From assembly GCF_000775995.1 (NCBI RefSeq), contig NZ_CP009227.1:1612001-1676000 (forward strand): a stretch of 64,000 nt of DNA, read 5' to 3'. The notes under the pieces were generated by a model, which worked only from the letters and a program-made list of their open reading frames with translations, ran no database searches and was not told the origin of the DNA. The translations under genes were made by a program, and so were the position numbers. This document shows positions 8,591-19,389 of the stretch, piece after piece. The stretch is from Treponema sp. OMZ 838. Its GTDB lineage: Bacteria > Spirochaetota > Spirochaetia > Treponematales > Treponemataceae. Position 1 is the first letter of the stretch. Each line of letters starts with the position of its first letter.

Positions 8591-9244
8591 ATGAGTACTG
8601 ATATACTGATAACAGACGATCGCTTAAATTTTTCGTTAAGCTTAGCTGATTTTTTACGGGTACAGGGGCAGCGTGTAATCGTTATTTCCGATGCCGAACG
8701 AACAAAAGATAAAAAAACGGAGAATGCGATAGGTCCTGTGTTATTATGGAACCGCCAATCCGTATTTTCGCTTCAATCTTTACCGCTCCAATTTAAAACG
8801 TTACAGTTAAATATTGAAACTGCACTGCTGATCTTTGATGCACCCGCATATACCGAATTATATTCCAATACCGGTGTATTGCATGCCGACAAGATCGTTA
8901 CCGAATTGATTACTGCAAATATACAGTTGGCCTACACTTTTATGCGGTATTTTATTCATAAAAAATCCGGGAAATTAATATTTGTACATCGAGATGTCTC
9001 TCCTTCATGCGGGAATATACCGGTTGCCGCTGCGTCCGGAGCATTTGTGAGGATGGCGGAGGCAAGTGTAGCAACACTTGCACAGGAAGAAAATGCTCTT
9101 TTGCAAACAATGCTTGTTCGCCTTGAGGGAGAAGATAATGCGCTTTATACCGAATGGCTGGCTGCACAAATAAACCAGCCTGCGTTGTCGCGTATGCCCG
9201 GCAAATGGATTAAAGCAGGACAGCGCGGATTATTTGGCAAATAG
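8591..9244 (+). CDS. hypothetical protein, possibly a degenerate SDR fold
   Basis: A 217-residue protein without a recognised family. The order of elements resembles a short-chain dehydrogenase: a beta strand and helix at the start (ILITDDRLNFSLSLADFL), a strand GKLIFVHRDVS near residue 128, and a helix AAASGAFVRMAEASVATLA where SDRs have the YxxxK helix. The glycine-rich nucleotide motif and the catalytic Tyr/Lys are absent, so enzyme activity is doubtful. It precedes a chemoreceptor gene by 44 nt. Function unknown. Confidence 0.6.
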   Translation: MSTDILITDDRLNFSLSLADFLRVQGQRVIVISDAERTKDKKTENAIGPVLLWNRQSVFSLQSLPLQFKTLQLNIETALLIFDAPAYTELYSNTGVLHADKIVTELITANIQLAYTFMRYFIHKKSGKLIFVHRDVSPSCGNIPVAAASGAFVRMAEASVATLAQEENALLQTMLVRLEGEDNALYTEWLAAQINQPALSRMPGKWIKAGQRGLFGK

Positions 9245-9288
9245 GCTTCTTCCTGTAAGCATTCTTTAATTATTTGAGGAGAGAAATA

Positions 9289-11430
9289 ATGGATACTAAA
9301 AAAAAGAATATGTCTCTGCGTACTAAAATTTTGCTGAGCGGTGTCATTACGCTGTGTATTTTAATAATATGCGCCTGTGCCATAATCGGTTTCCAACTAT
9401 ATCAGGTTAATATAAAACAATACGATCGAACTTCATCTCAGCAGTTTTCTCTTATAGAGCAAACAATCATGCTGTTTATGGAAAACAATAAAAATACGGC
9501 AAAAATGCTTGCAGAGCATCCTACCGTGCAAGTTGCCGATACCAGCCTCAATAATTATACGGTTACAAAGCAGAATATGATACTGAAAAATGTATCGAAA
9601 GGAGAAATAGAGCAAGAGATGGTAACGCTATTTAAGCGCATCTATAACGGATATTCCGATATCGCGGAAGTCTTTTTCGGGTCAAAATGGGGCGGGTTTG
9701 CCAGTTCGTGGGATGATACCGTTAGCGCGGGGTTTGATCCGCGAAAGCGTATATGGTATCAACAAGCGGAAGCTGCTGGTGGTGATACGATTGTGACGCC
9801 TGCATATATGTCAACGATAGGTGCACCTGTTATCTGTTTTTCCAGACAAGTATTATCGCCGGAAGGACGTTTTATCGGAAATCTGGGGCTTGAGGTAAAA
9901 CTTGAGCAGCTTACTTCATTTATCGATTCGATAAAAGTCGGCAAGACAGGATATGTAATGTTGTTCCAAAATGACGGGACTATTTTAGCCGATCCGATGC
10001 ATCGGGATTTAGTGTTTACAAAGCTGGATAGTACCGTTAATCAATACCTTAAACATTTTCAAGATATCGGCATCGAAACGAAAGTTGTTACGATCGATAA
10101 TATTCAGTGGCGGGTACGGGTTTTTGCTATTGATGAATTGGGATGGAAAATAGCGATATTGATGCAAAATAGTGAGATATTGGAAAGTTTTTACCGAATC
10201 GTTATCAGTATGGCCGCAGTGGGAACGGGGATGCTGATTATATTTTTCTGGCTTATTTTCTGGTTCTCAAAACGTGTAAAAGGATATTTCCGAAAGCTGC
10301 AGCTTATCTTTGCAAAAATGGCATCCGGCGATCTGACCGGACGGTTTTACATTAAGAAAAATGATGAAATCGGCCGTCTGATGATCGATTTTAATACGAC
10401 AATGGATAAGGTTGCCGGTATGATTAATTCGCTTATCCATGAATCGAAGGCAATGCAGCATGTGGGAGATGATCTCTACAATAATATGTCCGAAACGGCA
10501 AGTGCAATAAACGAAATCAGCGCAAATGTGGAAAGTATTAAGCGGCAAGCAAAAACCCAGGCTTCAAGTGTTCAAAAAACCGGCAATGTAGTTGAAAATA
10601 TTATTGCACAAATTCAAGAACTGGATAAAGAGATTACAGTACAAGCAAATTCAGTTGCGCACTCTTCTTCTGCAGTTGAAGAAATGGCTGCAAATATTGT
10701 TACTATTACGCAAACGCTTGAAAAAAATAATGATTTGATAAAAGAGATGTATTCGATGACTCTTGATGGGAAGAACGGCGCTAAGACGGCAAACTCGGTA
10801 GTTCAGCAAATAGCGGAGCGCTCCGATTCGCTTTTGGAGGCAAGTGTGATCATTCAGAATATTGCAAGCCAGACAAACCTGCTTGCAATGAATGCCGCTA
10901 TCGAAGCCGCCCATGCGGGAGAAACCGGAAAAGGTTTTGCGGTTGTTGCCGATGAAATCCGTAAACTTGCGGAAGAATCAAATGCACAGGGAAAGCAAAT
11001 CGGCGGTGTTCTGAAAGAATCTATTGAAATTATTCGTACGCTGATAGCTGCCGGTAACGGTGCCGAACAGACCTTTGATAAGGTATATGAACTTGCGACC
11101 AGAATTTCCGATCAGGAAGACTTTATTACGCGTTCCATGCAAGATCAGATGAATGCGAATAAAGAAGTATTGGCAGCGATTAAAGATATCAATATTACTA
11201 CGAATACGGTACAAGCCGGTTCATCGGAAATGCTTTCGGGCAGCGGAGAAGTTGCACGGGAGATGAATAAACTGGATGGATTGACTCAGGTTATTACCAA
11301 CAGCATGGATGAGATGTCTGCCGGTGCTATTCAAATAAATAATGCCGTTGTAGAAGTAAATGATCTGGTGCAAAAAAATAAAGAAAGTATCGAAATATTG
11401 GCGAATAAGGTAAAAGAATTTACGATATGA
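9289..11430 (+). CDS. methyl-accepting chemotaxis protein, dCache type
   Basis: A 713-residue chemoreceptor. Transmembrane segment 1 is at about residues 14-36, then a periplasmic dCache sensor ([15 protein letters not shown] is the typical ligand-pocket segment), transmembrane segment 2 near 305-325, a HAMP domain, and a long coiled-coil signalling domain with the CheA/CheW tip around [19 protein letters not shown]. It senses a small molecule outside the membrane and controls the flagellar motor through CheA. ATG 9289 follows GAGGAG at 9276-9281 and is preferred to the upstream TTG at 9274. The last 4 nt overlap the next gene. Confidence 0.92.
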   Translation: MDTKKKNMSLRTKILLSGVITLCILIICACAIIGFQLYQVNIKQYDRTSSQQFSLIEQTIMLFMENNKNTAKMLAEHPTVQVADTSLNNYTVTKQNMILKNVSKGEIEQEMVTLFKRIYNGYSDIAEVFFGSKWGGFASSWDDTVSAGFDPRKRIWYQQAEAAGGDTIVTPAYMSTIGAPVICFSRQVLSPEGRFIGNLGLEVKLEQLTSFIDSIKVGKTGYVMLFQNDGTILADPMHRDLVFTKLDSTVNQYLKHFQDIGIETKVVTIDNIQWRVRVFAIDELGWKIAILMQNSEILESFYRIVISMAAVGTGMLIIFFWLIFWFSKRVKGYFRKLQLIFAKMASGDLTGRFYIKKNDEIGRLMIDFNTTMDKVAGMINSLIHESKAMQHVGDDLYNNMSETASAINEISANVESIKRQAKTQASSVQKTGNVVENIIAQIQELDKEITVQANSVAHSSSAVEEMAANIVTITQTLEKNNDLIKEMYSMTLDGKNGAKTANSVVQQIAERSDSLLEASVIIQNIASQTNLLAMNAAIEAAHAGETGKGFAVVADEIRKLAEESNAQGKQIGGVLKESIEIIRTLIAAGNGAEQTFDKVYELATRISDQEDFITRSMQDQMNANKEVLAAIKDINITTNTVQAGSSEMLSGSGEVAREMNKLDGLTQVITNSMDEMSAGAIQINNAVVEVNDLVQKNKESIEILANKVKEFTI

Positions 11431-12149
11431 TAAAAGAAGCGGAAAAATTTGCGGGTACTATGATCTATGATATTTTGACGGCAGTTGATTCGTTGTATAA
11501 TGATATAGACGCAGATCAAAAAATATGGAAGGCAAAGAGCCCCATGCAATGCCCTGACGGCTGCGGTAGTTGTTGTGTTCATTTTGAACCTGAAGTATAT
11601 GAGGCTGAAGCGCTGTATCTCGCAGCATGGATGCTGGAAAATCAGAGCGAGCGGGCAGACCGCATCGCCGAAGCTGACAGTGATGCTTCTATCGGAGGCG
11701 ACGGCTGCGTTCTGTTTGACCCCGAAAGCCCGTATCACTGCACGGTGTACGGCGGACGGTGTCTGATATGCCGGTTATTCGGTTTTTCCGGTGATCACGG
11801 TAAAGACAGGTGTATCCGCTGGAAGCCGTGCCGGTATATGGAGCCTTCCGTAGTTGCCGGTAACGCAGCAGGCAGAATTTCCGGTACCCCTGTCAACGGG
11901 ACAGGTACGGTGCAAGATGTTCAAACGGGACGGCAATATGGAGAAGAGGAGATGATGCGATTATTCGGTGCTGTTCCGCCGTATATGGGCGCCGCTTCGT
12001 CAAGTCTTTTGGCGCTGAACCCTGATGATACGCATCCCCGTCCGCTGCGGATTGCGCTCCCCGCTGCGATTAAAAAGCTGAAAATGCTGTTGCACTTTAT
12101 CACACCGCCCGAACCCGATTGTCCTTCACCGCATCCGTTAAGTGCCTAG
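11427..12149 (+). CDS. YkgJ-family cysteine-cluster protein
   Basis: A 240-residue protein with the zinc/iron-chelating cysteine-cluster pattern: CPDGCGSCC at residues 35-43, a further Cys in [12 protein letters not shown], and CLICRLFGF with CIRWKPC later. These proteins bind Zn or an Fe-S cluster; their reactions are mostly unknown. The start overlaps the stop of the chemoreceptor gene (ATGA), so translation is probably coupled. The C-terminal third is longer than the minimal domain and has no further recognised motif. Confidence 0.75.
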   Translation: MIKEAEKFAGTMIYDILTAVDSLYNDIDADQKIWKAKSPMQCPDGCGSCCVHFEPEVYEAEALYLAAWMLENQSERADRIAEADSDASIGGDGCVLFDPESPYHCTVYGGRCLICRLFGFSGDHGKDRCIRWKPCRYMEPSVVAGNAAGRISGTPVNGTGTVQDVQTGRQYGEEEMMRLFGAVPPYMGAASSSLLALNPDDTHPRPLRIALPAAIKKLKMLLHFITPPEPDCPSPHPLSA

Positions 12150-12171
12150 CACTGCCGCTATCGTGAACTTC

Positions 12172-12804
12172 ATGATACTTTTAGGCTTGAGCCGTTCAGG
12201 AAAGACTTCCGTAGGGAGACTCCTTGCCGAACAGCTCGGCTGCTCTTTTTACGACACCGATGAAGTTATCCGCGTTCGTACCGGTTTAACGCCGCGGGAG
12301 CTTTGCCGTCAAGGAGGGGTATCCGCATTACATGCTGCGGAAGCTGTTGCCCTGCGTGAATGCTGCGCTCTACATGACTGCGGTTGGGGTGCCTTTGCAG
12401 ACGAGCCGTTGCGGCACTCTACACCTTTGCCCCTGCCAACCGACGGCTCCGCTGAGAAACGGCAGGGGGCAACCGTAGAAAACTGTGCTGTCATTGCAGC
12501 GGGCGGCGGCATCTGCGATAATGTCGAAGCGTCTGCCATCGTTGCGGCGATACCGCTGCGGGTATTCCTCTATGCAACGGAAGCGGTACTTTTTGAACGC
12601 CTGACGCGCGATGCACTGCAAACAGGGTATTATCCGGCTTTCTTACGCTTTCTACCTGCCGATCAAAAAGCGGAAGCTCGGCATCTGTTTACCGAATTGT
12701 ATACGCGCCGCACCGAACTGTACCACAGGAGCTGCAACCTTATCATCGATACGACCGGCTTGGATTGCGCTGCCGCCGCTCAGAAGATAGCGGAGCAATG
12801 CTGA
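12172..12804 (+). CDS. aroK: shikimate kinase
   Basis: About 210 residues; phosphorylates shikimate in the chorismate pathway. The P-loop is GLSRSGKTS near the N-terminus, followed by FYDTDEVIRVRTGLTPREL (the DTD substrate-binding motif) and AAGGGICDN in the middle. RLTRD is the adenine-binding lid region. An insertion rich in Pro, Ser and charged residues between ALHDCGW and AVIAAGGG makes it longer than the usual 170-180 residues. The frame opens at GTG 12142 inside the previous gene; ATG 12172 places the P-loop at the normal distance from the start. Confidence 0.82.
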   Translation: MILLGLSRSGKTSVGRLLAEQLGCSFYDTDEVIRVRTGLTPRELCRQGGVSALHAAEAVALRECCALHDCGWGAFADEPLRHSTPLPLPTDGSAEKRQGATVENCAVIAAGGGICDNVEASAIVAAIPLRVFLYATEAVLFERLTRDALQTGYYPAFLRFLPADQKAEARHLFTELYTRRTELYHRSCNLIIDTTGLDCAAAAQKIAEQC

Positions 12805-12881
12805 TTATCGTAAATTAATATATCTTTTGTGAGATACGGCAAACGGTAAAATTCTTATTTCTTTAAGGGCATAGCTTGTCG

Positions 12882-13514
12882 TTATTGATACGGAGTTACT
12901 ATCAAAGTTTTGTCCACGTATTCTCCTAAAAATACGTCGCTATATGCACCTATACCTTGCTTTTTTAGTTCATCAAGAAGCCATTCTTCATCCTTCCCGA
13001 TTACTTTAAGAATATCACTTTGTACCTGACCATCCGTAATAATGGGAAACTTGGGATTTTCTTCACCAGCCTGTATGATAATGAACTGCCCGTTTTGTTC
13101 GACTAAAGCTCTCTTTACAGCCTTTGATGAGTAAATGCCATTTGTACGAAGTTTAAAAGCTACATCGTGAGCCGATAACCGAGCCTTCTTGCAATTTGTG
13201 ATATCTATTTTGCCGTCATCGATTATAATTAACGCCTTGCCGTCTATAAGCTGCTTAGCCTTTAGATTACGTTTCTTTACCCATTTCATCGATAGAACAA
13301 AGACGCACCAAATGCACAAAACAACAATAAAATCAGGTATTCGAACACTACTGTTGTAAATAGCGCCTCCCATAACTCCACCGAACACATAGTTTATAAT
13401 TTGGTCACTGGCTGATGATGGCGCTAAATTTCCTTTTCCTGATATGTTTATGATTACTACCATTGCAAAGAAGCCGATGAGCAGCTTTATCGTTACTAGT
13501 AAAAATACCCCCAT
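12882..13514 (-). CDS. DUF421 (YetF-type) membrane protein
   Basis: A 210-residue protein with three N-terminal hydrophobic segments (about residues 3-23, 40-60, 62-80) and a cytosolic C-terminal part with INGKALIIIDDGKID-like phrasing (LIDGKALIIIDDGKID) and ELKKQGIGAYSDVFLGEYV, both characteristic of the DUF421/YetF family. The role is unknown; some relatives are linked to sporulation or stress in Firmicutes. It converges with aroK, 77 nt apart, and is transcribed alone. No terminator is obvious between the two. Confidence 0.8.
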   Translation of the reverse strand: MGVFLLVTIKLLIGFFAMVVIINISGKGNLAPSSASDQIINYVFGGVMGGAIYNSSVRIPDFIVVLCIWCVFVLSMKWVKKRNLKAKQLIDGKALIIIDDGKIDITNCKKARLSAHDVAFKLRTNGIYSSKAVKRALVEQNGQFIIIQAGEENPKFPIITDGQVQSDILKVIGKDEEWLLDELKKQGIGAYSDVFLGEYVDKTLIVTPYQ

Positions 13515-13637
13515 ATATGTGCTCCTCTATTATTTAGAAAAATTATATGGTACGCTTCCTTCATAAATTGAGCTATTATATCATTTTCTTTTTAAATGTA
13601 TACAGCAAAACTCAGTAATACGTGTATCAAGGGCTTT

Positions 13638-15437
13638 TCACTTTCCGCGAATCTGATACACAAGCTTAACATCGTAATACGGCTTTTCATTTCTTACCGA
13701 AACTTCCAATTTGCCGGAGTGTACCTTTCCGATACCGTCTCGCTTAAAACTGACATATACGCCGCCGCCGTACACGGGACTTTGCAGGTATATAAGGCGC
13801 TCATTTTCGGTTTCTTCCTTCCGTACTGCTTGCGAAAACGAACCGGCGATACCGCAAAAAACACCGTCGGTAATGCAGAAATGACCGTTTATATGGATAG
13901 CATACTTTTTTAAGATAAACGGATTGGCGGTTTTGTCCTGTAATTCAACGGAAGCTCCGACAGCTGCTTTTTGGAACCATTGAACGCCGTTAAACCATTT
14001 CGGTTTGCTTATGCATATCAGTTCCGTTTTAATAGTATGCAGTTCATTGCGGTAATCCCAGCTTGCCTTCCAACGGATTACTTCATGTTTTACCTGTGTA
14101 ATAAGTCCGCCGTTATGCAGCATTGTTCTATCTTCCATACTGAACCCATAGAGCGCGGACAGCGAGAAAAGACCGACCTTAAAGTGCGGCTGAATAAAAG
14201 CGGTAATCTGTTCGTTTTGCTGCTTCCCATCCCAGTTGACGGCGCGCGCTCCGGTATAGCTGCCGCCGGTTCGTATACCCGCATACCGATACCAAGCATC
14301 GATTTCGGCTTGTACCGCGCCGGAAACGGTTTTGTCTGCCGCATAGCTGCAAAAACCGGTTGTCGAAAATGAGACAATCGGATGAGTAAAAACAGCATTA
14401 AGACCGAAAAGCGTGTGGTAACGCTGCCGGATATCTTCACCATATATGCCTGAGGACTCTGCGGAAGATGGTTTTACCTCCCTAACCAATTCCGGCATAA
14501 AAGCGGTAAGATATTGAACGGCAAAGTTGATATCAGCTTTTTTCTGATTCATACGCCAGCCGCCTATAAGACCGTACCGCATACGCTGCTTCTTTGGTTC
14601 GGGGCTTGCAAAAAAAACTCCGTTCCATCCGCTGCCGTATACTTCAACCCCATATTGAACAGCCTTTTGCCCGCTCCCGATACCGATAAACTGTTCCCGC
14701 GGAAATTTGACTCCGCCGTAGTTTGCTTTTGTTTTTGAAAAGCCGGTAAAATGTGCTGCTTTTAAGAAACTGTCAAAGGTGAGGCTTCCTGCACCGAGGA
14801 AAAGCGCCGGGATATTTTTTTTAGGAAAAGAAGATTGCAGTGCTGCAAGCGGATACAGCCCGACACCGAAATTCCTCACCGACAGTTCAAAGTAGGGTAC
14901 GGGCATCGGTGATTCAAGCTGTAAATAACCGATGTAGCCGCGTCCGCTGAGTCCGGCAGAAATCCGGGCGCCTTTATGAACACTGTGTACATATCGGAAA
15001 AAATAGTCGCGTTCCGGGGCTGTGTGTTTTGCATCAGCCTTATCATTCTGTTGTACGTCCAATGAGGAATCTGCTTTGTCTATTTGTTGTTTGACCGATT
15101 CGTCCGTTTGTTGGGTAAGCGCTTTATCCGGTTGCTGCTCAGTTGATTCGCCCGTCTGTTGTCCGCCGCCTGTTTCCGATCCGGTTTCGGAAGCTTTATC
15201 GAAATTGTGTTCATCCGTCTCGGCGCCGGAATCCTCATCGGAATCTTCATTGGAGTATTCATCGATATCGTATTCCTCGCCGTTTTGTAGACCGAATATA
15301 AAACGGTCATTGGTTAGCCGGTCAAAAAGCGATTGTTGCCCGTGGACTTGCGTAGAAACGCATCCGAAGAGGGTAACAAACATACACAATAGGGTCGGCA
15401 TACGCTTGATGCCGTGATAAAATTTTATAAGATTCAT
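13638..15437 (-). CDS. large exported protein, probable outer-membrane beta-barrel
   Basis: About 600 residues. After the N-terminal hydrophobic segment (TLLCMFVTLFGCVS, possibly a lipobox ending at LFGC) comes a low-complexity region of about 90 residues very rich in Asp, Glu, Gln, Ser and Thr, with repeated short units such as QQTDES and QQxDKA. The remaining 450 residues alternate aromatic and hydrophobic residues in a beta-strand pattern and end in KLVYQIRGK. I know no family for it. Start codons at 15455, 15437 and 15401 are possible; 15437 is chosen without strong support. It may be a surface protein whose Gln/Asp-rich linker varies in length. Confidence 0.6.
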   Translation of the reverse strand: MNLIKFYHGIKRMPTLLCMFVTLFGCVSTQVHGQQSLFDRLTNDRFIFGLQNGEEYDIDEYSNEDSDEDSGAETDEHNFDKASETGSETGGGQQTGESTEQQPDKALTQQTDESVKQQIDKADSSLDVQQNDKADAKHTAPERDYFFRYVHSVHKGARISAGLSGRGYIGYLQLESPMPVPYFELSVRNFGVGLYPLAALQSSFPKKNIPALFLGAGSLTFDSFLKAAHFTGFSKTKANYGGVKFPREQFIGIGSGQKAVQYGVEVYGSGWNGVFFASPEPKKQRMRYGLIGGWRMNQKKADINFAVQYLTAFMPELVREVKPSSAESSGIYGEDIRQRYHTLFGLNAVFTHPIVSFSTTGFCSYAADKTVSGAVQAEIDAWYRYAGIRTGGSYTGARAVNWDGKQQNEQITAFIQPHFKVGLFSLSALYGFSMEDRTMLHNGGLITQVKHEVIRWKASWDYRNELHTIKTELICISKPKWFNGVQWFQKAAVGASVELQDKTANPFILKKYAIHINGHFCITDGVFCGIAGSFSQAVRKEETENERLIYLQSPVYGGGVYVSFKRDGIGKVHSGKLEVSVRNEKPYYDVKLVYQIRGK

Positions 15438-15685
15438 GCCCCTTTTATGCGACATCAACGGCGTTTCGGCTAATAATTTTTATGTTTTTGGAAAAAAAGT
15501 GAAAAAAAATATGTGAAAAGATGGCGATGTTCCAGAGCTCGTGGACTGTACCGACTACGAAAATATTCTCTGCACGGTCGAAAAAGCCATGACTGAAGAA
15601 CTTTGAAAACTTTGGACAGTTAAAAAAGGCAGGAGCATAGGGTTCGGTGAACAAAAATGCTGCTTCATCAGCATAGTTGATAATA

Positions 15686-16240
15686 CTACAGTCTAAAAAT
15701 AGGCCCTATTTTGACGGTAAAGGCATTTGTTAAAAAAGACGGAAACCCGATTCCAACCATATCTGTTGCTGTTATGTTTAAGCCGCTTTTTTTATTAAAA
15801 AAACAAAAAAAGCCTATATTAATCGGCATACCCACTTGCAACACCTGCGGATATCCCCAGGTTAATCCGATCCCTGTTAAAAGATTAATGTACAAGTTCT
15901 GTGTAGGCTTGAAAGTATACCCTAGCAGAGAGCGGGATATAAAAAAGAAAGAAGGAACACGTATTTGGTCATCTGTAACATACGCAGGACCGGCTGCGAA
16001 TCCGGCATCTTCAATATAGGTAAAGCCGTTGTTCAAAATAAGTCCAACCGTAAATTCAAGGTAACCGTTGTGAGCCTTAAAATAATTGATATTCTCCGAT
16101 GAAGGATCGATAGGATTTTTCACTGTAAAGGCATTGGTATATGTATATCCCACGGAGGGTGCCAAAATTATATCATGACCTGCAAACAAGCTTGAAAGAA
16201 TAGCGACAGCAAAAAAACAGAATACTATATTTTTTTTCAT
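15686..16240 (-). CDS. small exported beta-barrel-like protein
   Basis: A 184-residue protein with a signal peptide (KKNIVFCFFAVAILSSLFAG) and a mature part rich in aromatic residues and short strands (SVGYTYTNAF, NLYINLLTGIGLTWGYPQ), ending FTVKIGPIFRL, the aromatic C-terminus common to outer-membrane barrels. It resembles the short treponemal DUF2715-type surface proteins, but this assignment is tentative. ATG 16240 follows AAGGA at 9 nt and is preferred to ATG 16246. Intergenic DNA downstream (15459-15685) has no convincing gene. Confidence 0.65.
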   Translation of the reverse strand: MKKNIVFCFFAVAILSSLFAGHDIILAPSVGYTYTNAFTVKNPIDPSSENINYFKAHNGYLEFTVGLILNNGFTYIEDAGFAAGPAYVTDDQIRVPSFFFISRSLLGYTFKPTQNLYINLLTGIGLTWGYPQVLQVGMPINIGFFCFFNKKSGLNITATDMVGIGFPSFLTNAFTVKIGPIFRL

Positions 16241-16263
16241 GTGCATTTTTCCTTAGGGGAAAT

Positions 16264-16303
16264 GCAGCGCTGACTAATTCCGACACGGAATAGTCAGTGC
16301 TGC
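16264..16303 (-). terminator. large hairpin ending the V-ATPase operon
   Basis: A near-perfect 40-nt palindrome: outer stem GCAGcgCTGACTA with TAGTCAGtgCTGC and inner stem TTCCG with CGGAA around ACAC. It lies 23 nt after the atpK stop on the minus strand. It lacks a long T run. Confidence 0.7.
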
Positions 16304-16326
16304 TTTAAGTAATTAATAGCTACGGC

Positions 16327-16749
16327 TTAGCAGTTAATCAGTCCGAAAACCATAACGAACAACGCGACGGTTTCGCAAAGACCGACAACGGTAATGTACT
16401 GACCGAAGCCCTTACCGGTTTCCGCAAGCGCATCAGAACCTGCTGCGGAAGCCTTGCCCTGGGCAATAGCGGAAGCTGCAATACCGAGACCGCACGCAAC
16501 ACCGACACCTAACAGGAACCACGGATCCGCTTTTGAAGTAAGCATTGTGTTCATCAGCAAGAAACCGTAAATAGTCTGCGTGAGCGGGGCGCCTGCAAAT
16601 GCGAGGAGGATGAAGGGAGCCGGTTTATTATTCAAATAACACCGCTTCCATGCTCCGATTGTGCCCTGTCCTGCGATAGCAAGCCCTAATGCCGATCCGA
16701 ATGCCGAAATACCGAGTGCAGCTGCTGCACCAAACATACCAAAACTCAT
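16327..16749 (-). CDS. atpK: V-type ATPase subunit K (proteolipid ring)
   Basis: A 140-residue, almost wholly hydrophobic protein with four membrane segments forming two hairpins. It forms the rotating ring that carries ions across the membrane. Gly/Ala-rich helices (GISAFGSALGLAIAGQGTIG) and the buried acidic residue in GLCETVALFVMVF are the family marks. The start ATG follows GGAGG. It is the last gene of the seven-gene operon. Whether H+ or Na+ is moved cannot be told with certainty from this inspection. Confidence 0.92.
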   Translation of the reverse strand: MSFGMFGAAAALGISAFGSALGLAIAGQGTIGAWKRCYLNNKPAPFILLAFAGAPLTQTIYGFLLMNTMLTSKADPWFLLGVGVACGLGIAASAIAQGKASAAGSDALAETGKGFGQYITVVGLCETVALFVMVFGLINC

Positions 16750-16803
16750 TGAAATCCTCCAAATTGATAATCTACACGATAAGAAGTTGTTCTTCTTATT
16801 TAA

Positions 16804-18744
16804 TTATTCTGCAAAAGGTTCGTATTTGAACCCTGCCCACGTTAGCCCGACATGGTTTGAAAACTCTAATGTATTAAGCCGCACTCCGTGTACGATGACC
16901 GAAAGTACGTTCATAATATAGTTTAAACCGTGTCCGAAGAATAACAGCAGCACACCCAAAAAGATGAGGAAGCTGCCGAGTGCCGGCCCCGCCATCTGGT
17001 TGACTGTCGCGCTGATTGCAGAACCTGCAAGCCCGACTGCCCAAAGGCGGATATAGCTCATAATATCGGCAAAGACGTTTACCACCCCTAAGAACATCGT
17101 GATGATATTTTTAAGGCTGTCAACAATACTCTGCCCGATACCGGTTTGATAATTTGAAAAAATAAAGTTGAGCGCAAATCCGCAGCCGATCGCAATAAGT
17201 ACCGGCTGATTAATCTGATACCGCTCACGACTGACAACAAGGCTTAACACCACGACATACATACCGCACAGCATTGCAATCGAACCAATGTGCCCCAGTA
17301 TTTGCGGGGAACGGATATTCCGCACAATCGAAATAAGATGTCCGATTGTCAGCTGAATAAGACCGAGTGTAAAGCAGAACTGCATCAAGTTGGCATTCCT
17401 GACAGTCGCCTCAGTCGCGTTCGAGATAGCCGGTATGGATAGGTTTTTCAGCCATGCGGGGATGTACTCCACCGAGATGCCGAACCAGTTGCAGGTTGCC
17501 GTTCCCCAGATAACGGTGAGGACACCGAGGTAGAGGAACATCTGCATGGCGAGCGGAGCGGGCTGCTCCTTCGCTTTTGCTTTGACGATTCCGATCAGCG
17601 ACAAGATCACGAGGATGCCGCCGTAGCCTGCATCCCCAAAAATCATCGCAAAGAAGATACCGAAAAAGAGCAGGAACCAGAGCGAAATATCGGGTTCGCG
17701 GTAGCCCGGCACGGTACCGAGGAAGTCCGTCAGCGGGGTAAGCAGCTGCACAAACCGGTTATGCCGCATTGCAGTCGGGACGGCATCTTCTTCAGCAGGA
17801 TCATCTGCAATAAACGCCCAGCCATTTGCCTTTGCAAGCCCTGCAAAATCCGCTTGTTTTTCAGCAAGGATATAACCGGAAAGCCGCGCAAGCCGGATCG
17901 GCTCTTTTTCAGCATTTCCGGCTGCAGCATTTGCAGTATTGCCGGATGCGGCAAGCGTTACCGAGCTATCGGTACCGGAAGCAGCCGCCGTATCTTCCTC
18001 AAGCGGGATTACTTCCATACCGGCATGGACGGTTTCAAACTCAATCTCTTTTGCAAGCTTTTTTGCCTCTGCCTTTAACGGTGCAAGCAAGTCCGTCCGC
18101 GCCCCAATCCGAGCCTTGAATGAAGGGAGCCGCTTTTGTAAGCGTTCTTTTTCAGCCTTCATTGCAGAAAGCCGCATCTCCGGTAAAATAAGCGGAGTAA
18201 AATCGGACGGCAGGTCTGTAGGCACGTCAGCAGTTTCGGAAACAATCGCAAAGCGTACCGTTTTTTTGCCGCCTACAAGTCTCACCGTTTTAACCGTTTC
18301 GGGCAAGGCTGCGTAGGATTTTTCCGAAAGTTCGCCCATCGTCAAATAGATGCCATTTTCTTCAAAGCTGCGTATATCTTCGGGATCAAAATCACCCCAA
18401 GAACTGTATGCTTCGATGTCGCCGGTTAGCTTATTGATTGCAGCCCGTGTATTTGATTCTTGGTCTTTAAGCTCAAGAATTTCGTCAACTGCCTGCAATA
18501 AGTCATTTCGGTTCAATGTGAGCGGTCCAGTCTTTGTTTTTTCAGCTTTTTTCGGCTGCGATTCGGTAATCAACGCTTCCGCTTGCTGAACTCTCGCATA
18601 CGTGTTCTGCAATTCCGTCAAGGTATCGCTTGAAGCGGCTTCCTTCTCAATATGCACCGCACCGAAGTTCCGCAGTGTTTTTAACGCCGCCTTTTTCTGA
18701 GAATCCAGCACAAGGAGCGTCAGTTTTTTCATCGGTAAAATCAT
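16804..18744 (-). CDS. atpI: V-type ATPase subunit I (a-type)
   Basis: A 646-residue subunit linking the stalk to the membrane and forming the half-channels. The N-terminal half is soluble with coiled coils ([19 protein letters not shown]); from about residue 360 there are seven or so membrane segments, with the conserved [16 protein letters not shown] and the [15 protein letters not shown] segment carrying the functional Arg. A Ser/Ala/Asn-rich linker around residues 250-280 ([17 protein letters not shown]) looks like a local insertion. The start overlaps the atpD stop by 4 nt. Confidence 0.93.
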   Translation of the reverse strand: MILPMKKLTLLVLDSQKKAALKTLRNFGAVHIEKEAASSDTLTELQNTYARVQQAEALITESQPKKAEKTKTGPLTLNRNDLLQAVDEILELKDQESNTRAAINKLTGDIEAYSSWGDFDPEDIRSFEENGIYLTMGELSEKSYAALPETVKTVRLVGGKKTVRFAIVSETADVPTDLPSDFTPLILPEMRLSAMKAEKERLQKRLPSFKARIGARTDLLAPLKAEAKKLAKEIEFETVHAGMEVIPLEEDTAAASGTDSSVTLAASGNTANAAAGNAEKEPIRLARLSGYILAEKQADFAGLAKANGWAFIADDPAEEDAVPTAMRHNRFVQLLTPLTDFLGTVPGYREPDISLWFLLFFGIFFAMIFGDAGYGGILVILSLIGIVKAKAKEQPAPLAMQMFLYLGVLTVIWGTATCNWFGISVEYIPAWLKNLSIPAISNATEATVRNANLMQFCFTLGLIQLTIGHLISIVRNIRSPQILGHIGSIAMLCGMYVVVLSLVVSRERYQINQPVLIAIGCGFALNFIFSNYQTGIGQSIVDSLKNIITMFLGVVNVFADIMSYIRLWAVGLAGSAISATVNQMAGPALGSFLIFLGVLLLFFGHGLNYIMNVLSVIVHGVRLNTLEFSNHVGLTWAGFKYEPFAE

Positions 18745-19358
18745 GCTGTCTCCTCCTCATCCGAAGCGTTCTTTTCCAAGTTTTTCTTGGAAATCTTCCC
18801 GCGCACAACCGCCGCTACCTGCTGATCTCCCAGATACACGGAAATTTTTTTGATGTTCCGCTTTGTTTCCGGTATCTTTACCTTTTCAAACAAGTTGACC
18901 CGCTGCGTTGTGGTACGCAGTTCGTTGTTGAGCCGTGCAACCTGTTCGTCGAGGATTTGGGCTTCAAGATCGAGCGATAAAACCCGCTCCATCCGGTCGC
19001 AAGCAATATCGAGCCAGAGCGGCGTTGTAAAAAGATCGTAGCTGCTGCGTTCAAAGTCCGCCCCGGAAAATACCGGTATCGAAACACCGGCAATATTTCC
19101 CGTCGAAGTACGCACTTCTTTCACTTTGAGGATTTCAGGCGTAAAGACTCCCGCTTCACCGAAGACGGCAATCCACTGCTCAAACTCCTTGTGCAGCGCG
19201 TCTCGGTTCAGCCGAACCTCTTTTGCATGCATCTCAATCGTGCGGATTTCGGTTTGCAGCTGCTGTTTTTTAAGCTGAAGCGTCGGCAAGTACCGCTGGA
19301 ACATCTTAAGCGATTCTTTTTGATTTTTCAGCTCGTTTTTCGTCAGTTTAATAGCCAT
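18741..19358 (-). CDS. atpD: V-type ATPase subunit D (central shaft)
   Basis: A 205-residue, mostly helical protein. The long N-terminal helix [21 protein letters not shown] and the C-terminal helix with [20 protein letters not shown]-like sequence ([19 protein letters not shown]) form the coiled-coil rotor shaft as in subunit D families. The C-terminus is extended and charged ([15 protein letters not shown]). It lies between atpB (31 nt upstream) and atpI (4-nt overlap). Confidence 0.92.
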   Translation of the reverse strand: MAIKLTKNELKNQKESLKMFQRYLPTLQLKKQQLQTEIRTIEMHAKEVRLNRDALHKEFEQWIAVFGEAGVFTPEILKVKEVRTSTGNIAGVSIPVFSGADFERSSYDLFTTPLWLDIACDRMERVLSLDLEAQILDEQVARLNNELRTTTQRVNLFEKVKIPETKRNIKKISVYLGDQQVAAVVRGKISKKNLEKNASDEEETA

Positions 19359-19389
19359 CGCTATTCCTTATAATATAGAAGGAAACGCA

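Noticed and set aside
15445-15654. 69-codon minus-strand frame upstream of the large exported protein
   Set aside because: No start with ribosome site, composition rich in Phe and His, and no similarity I recognise; may be a remnant of a repeated sequence.
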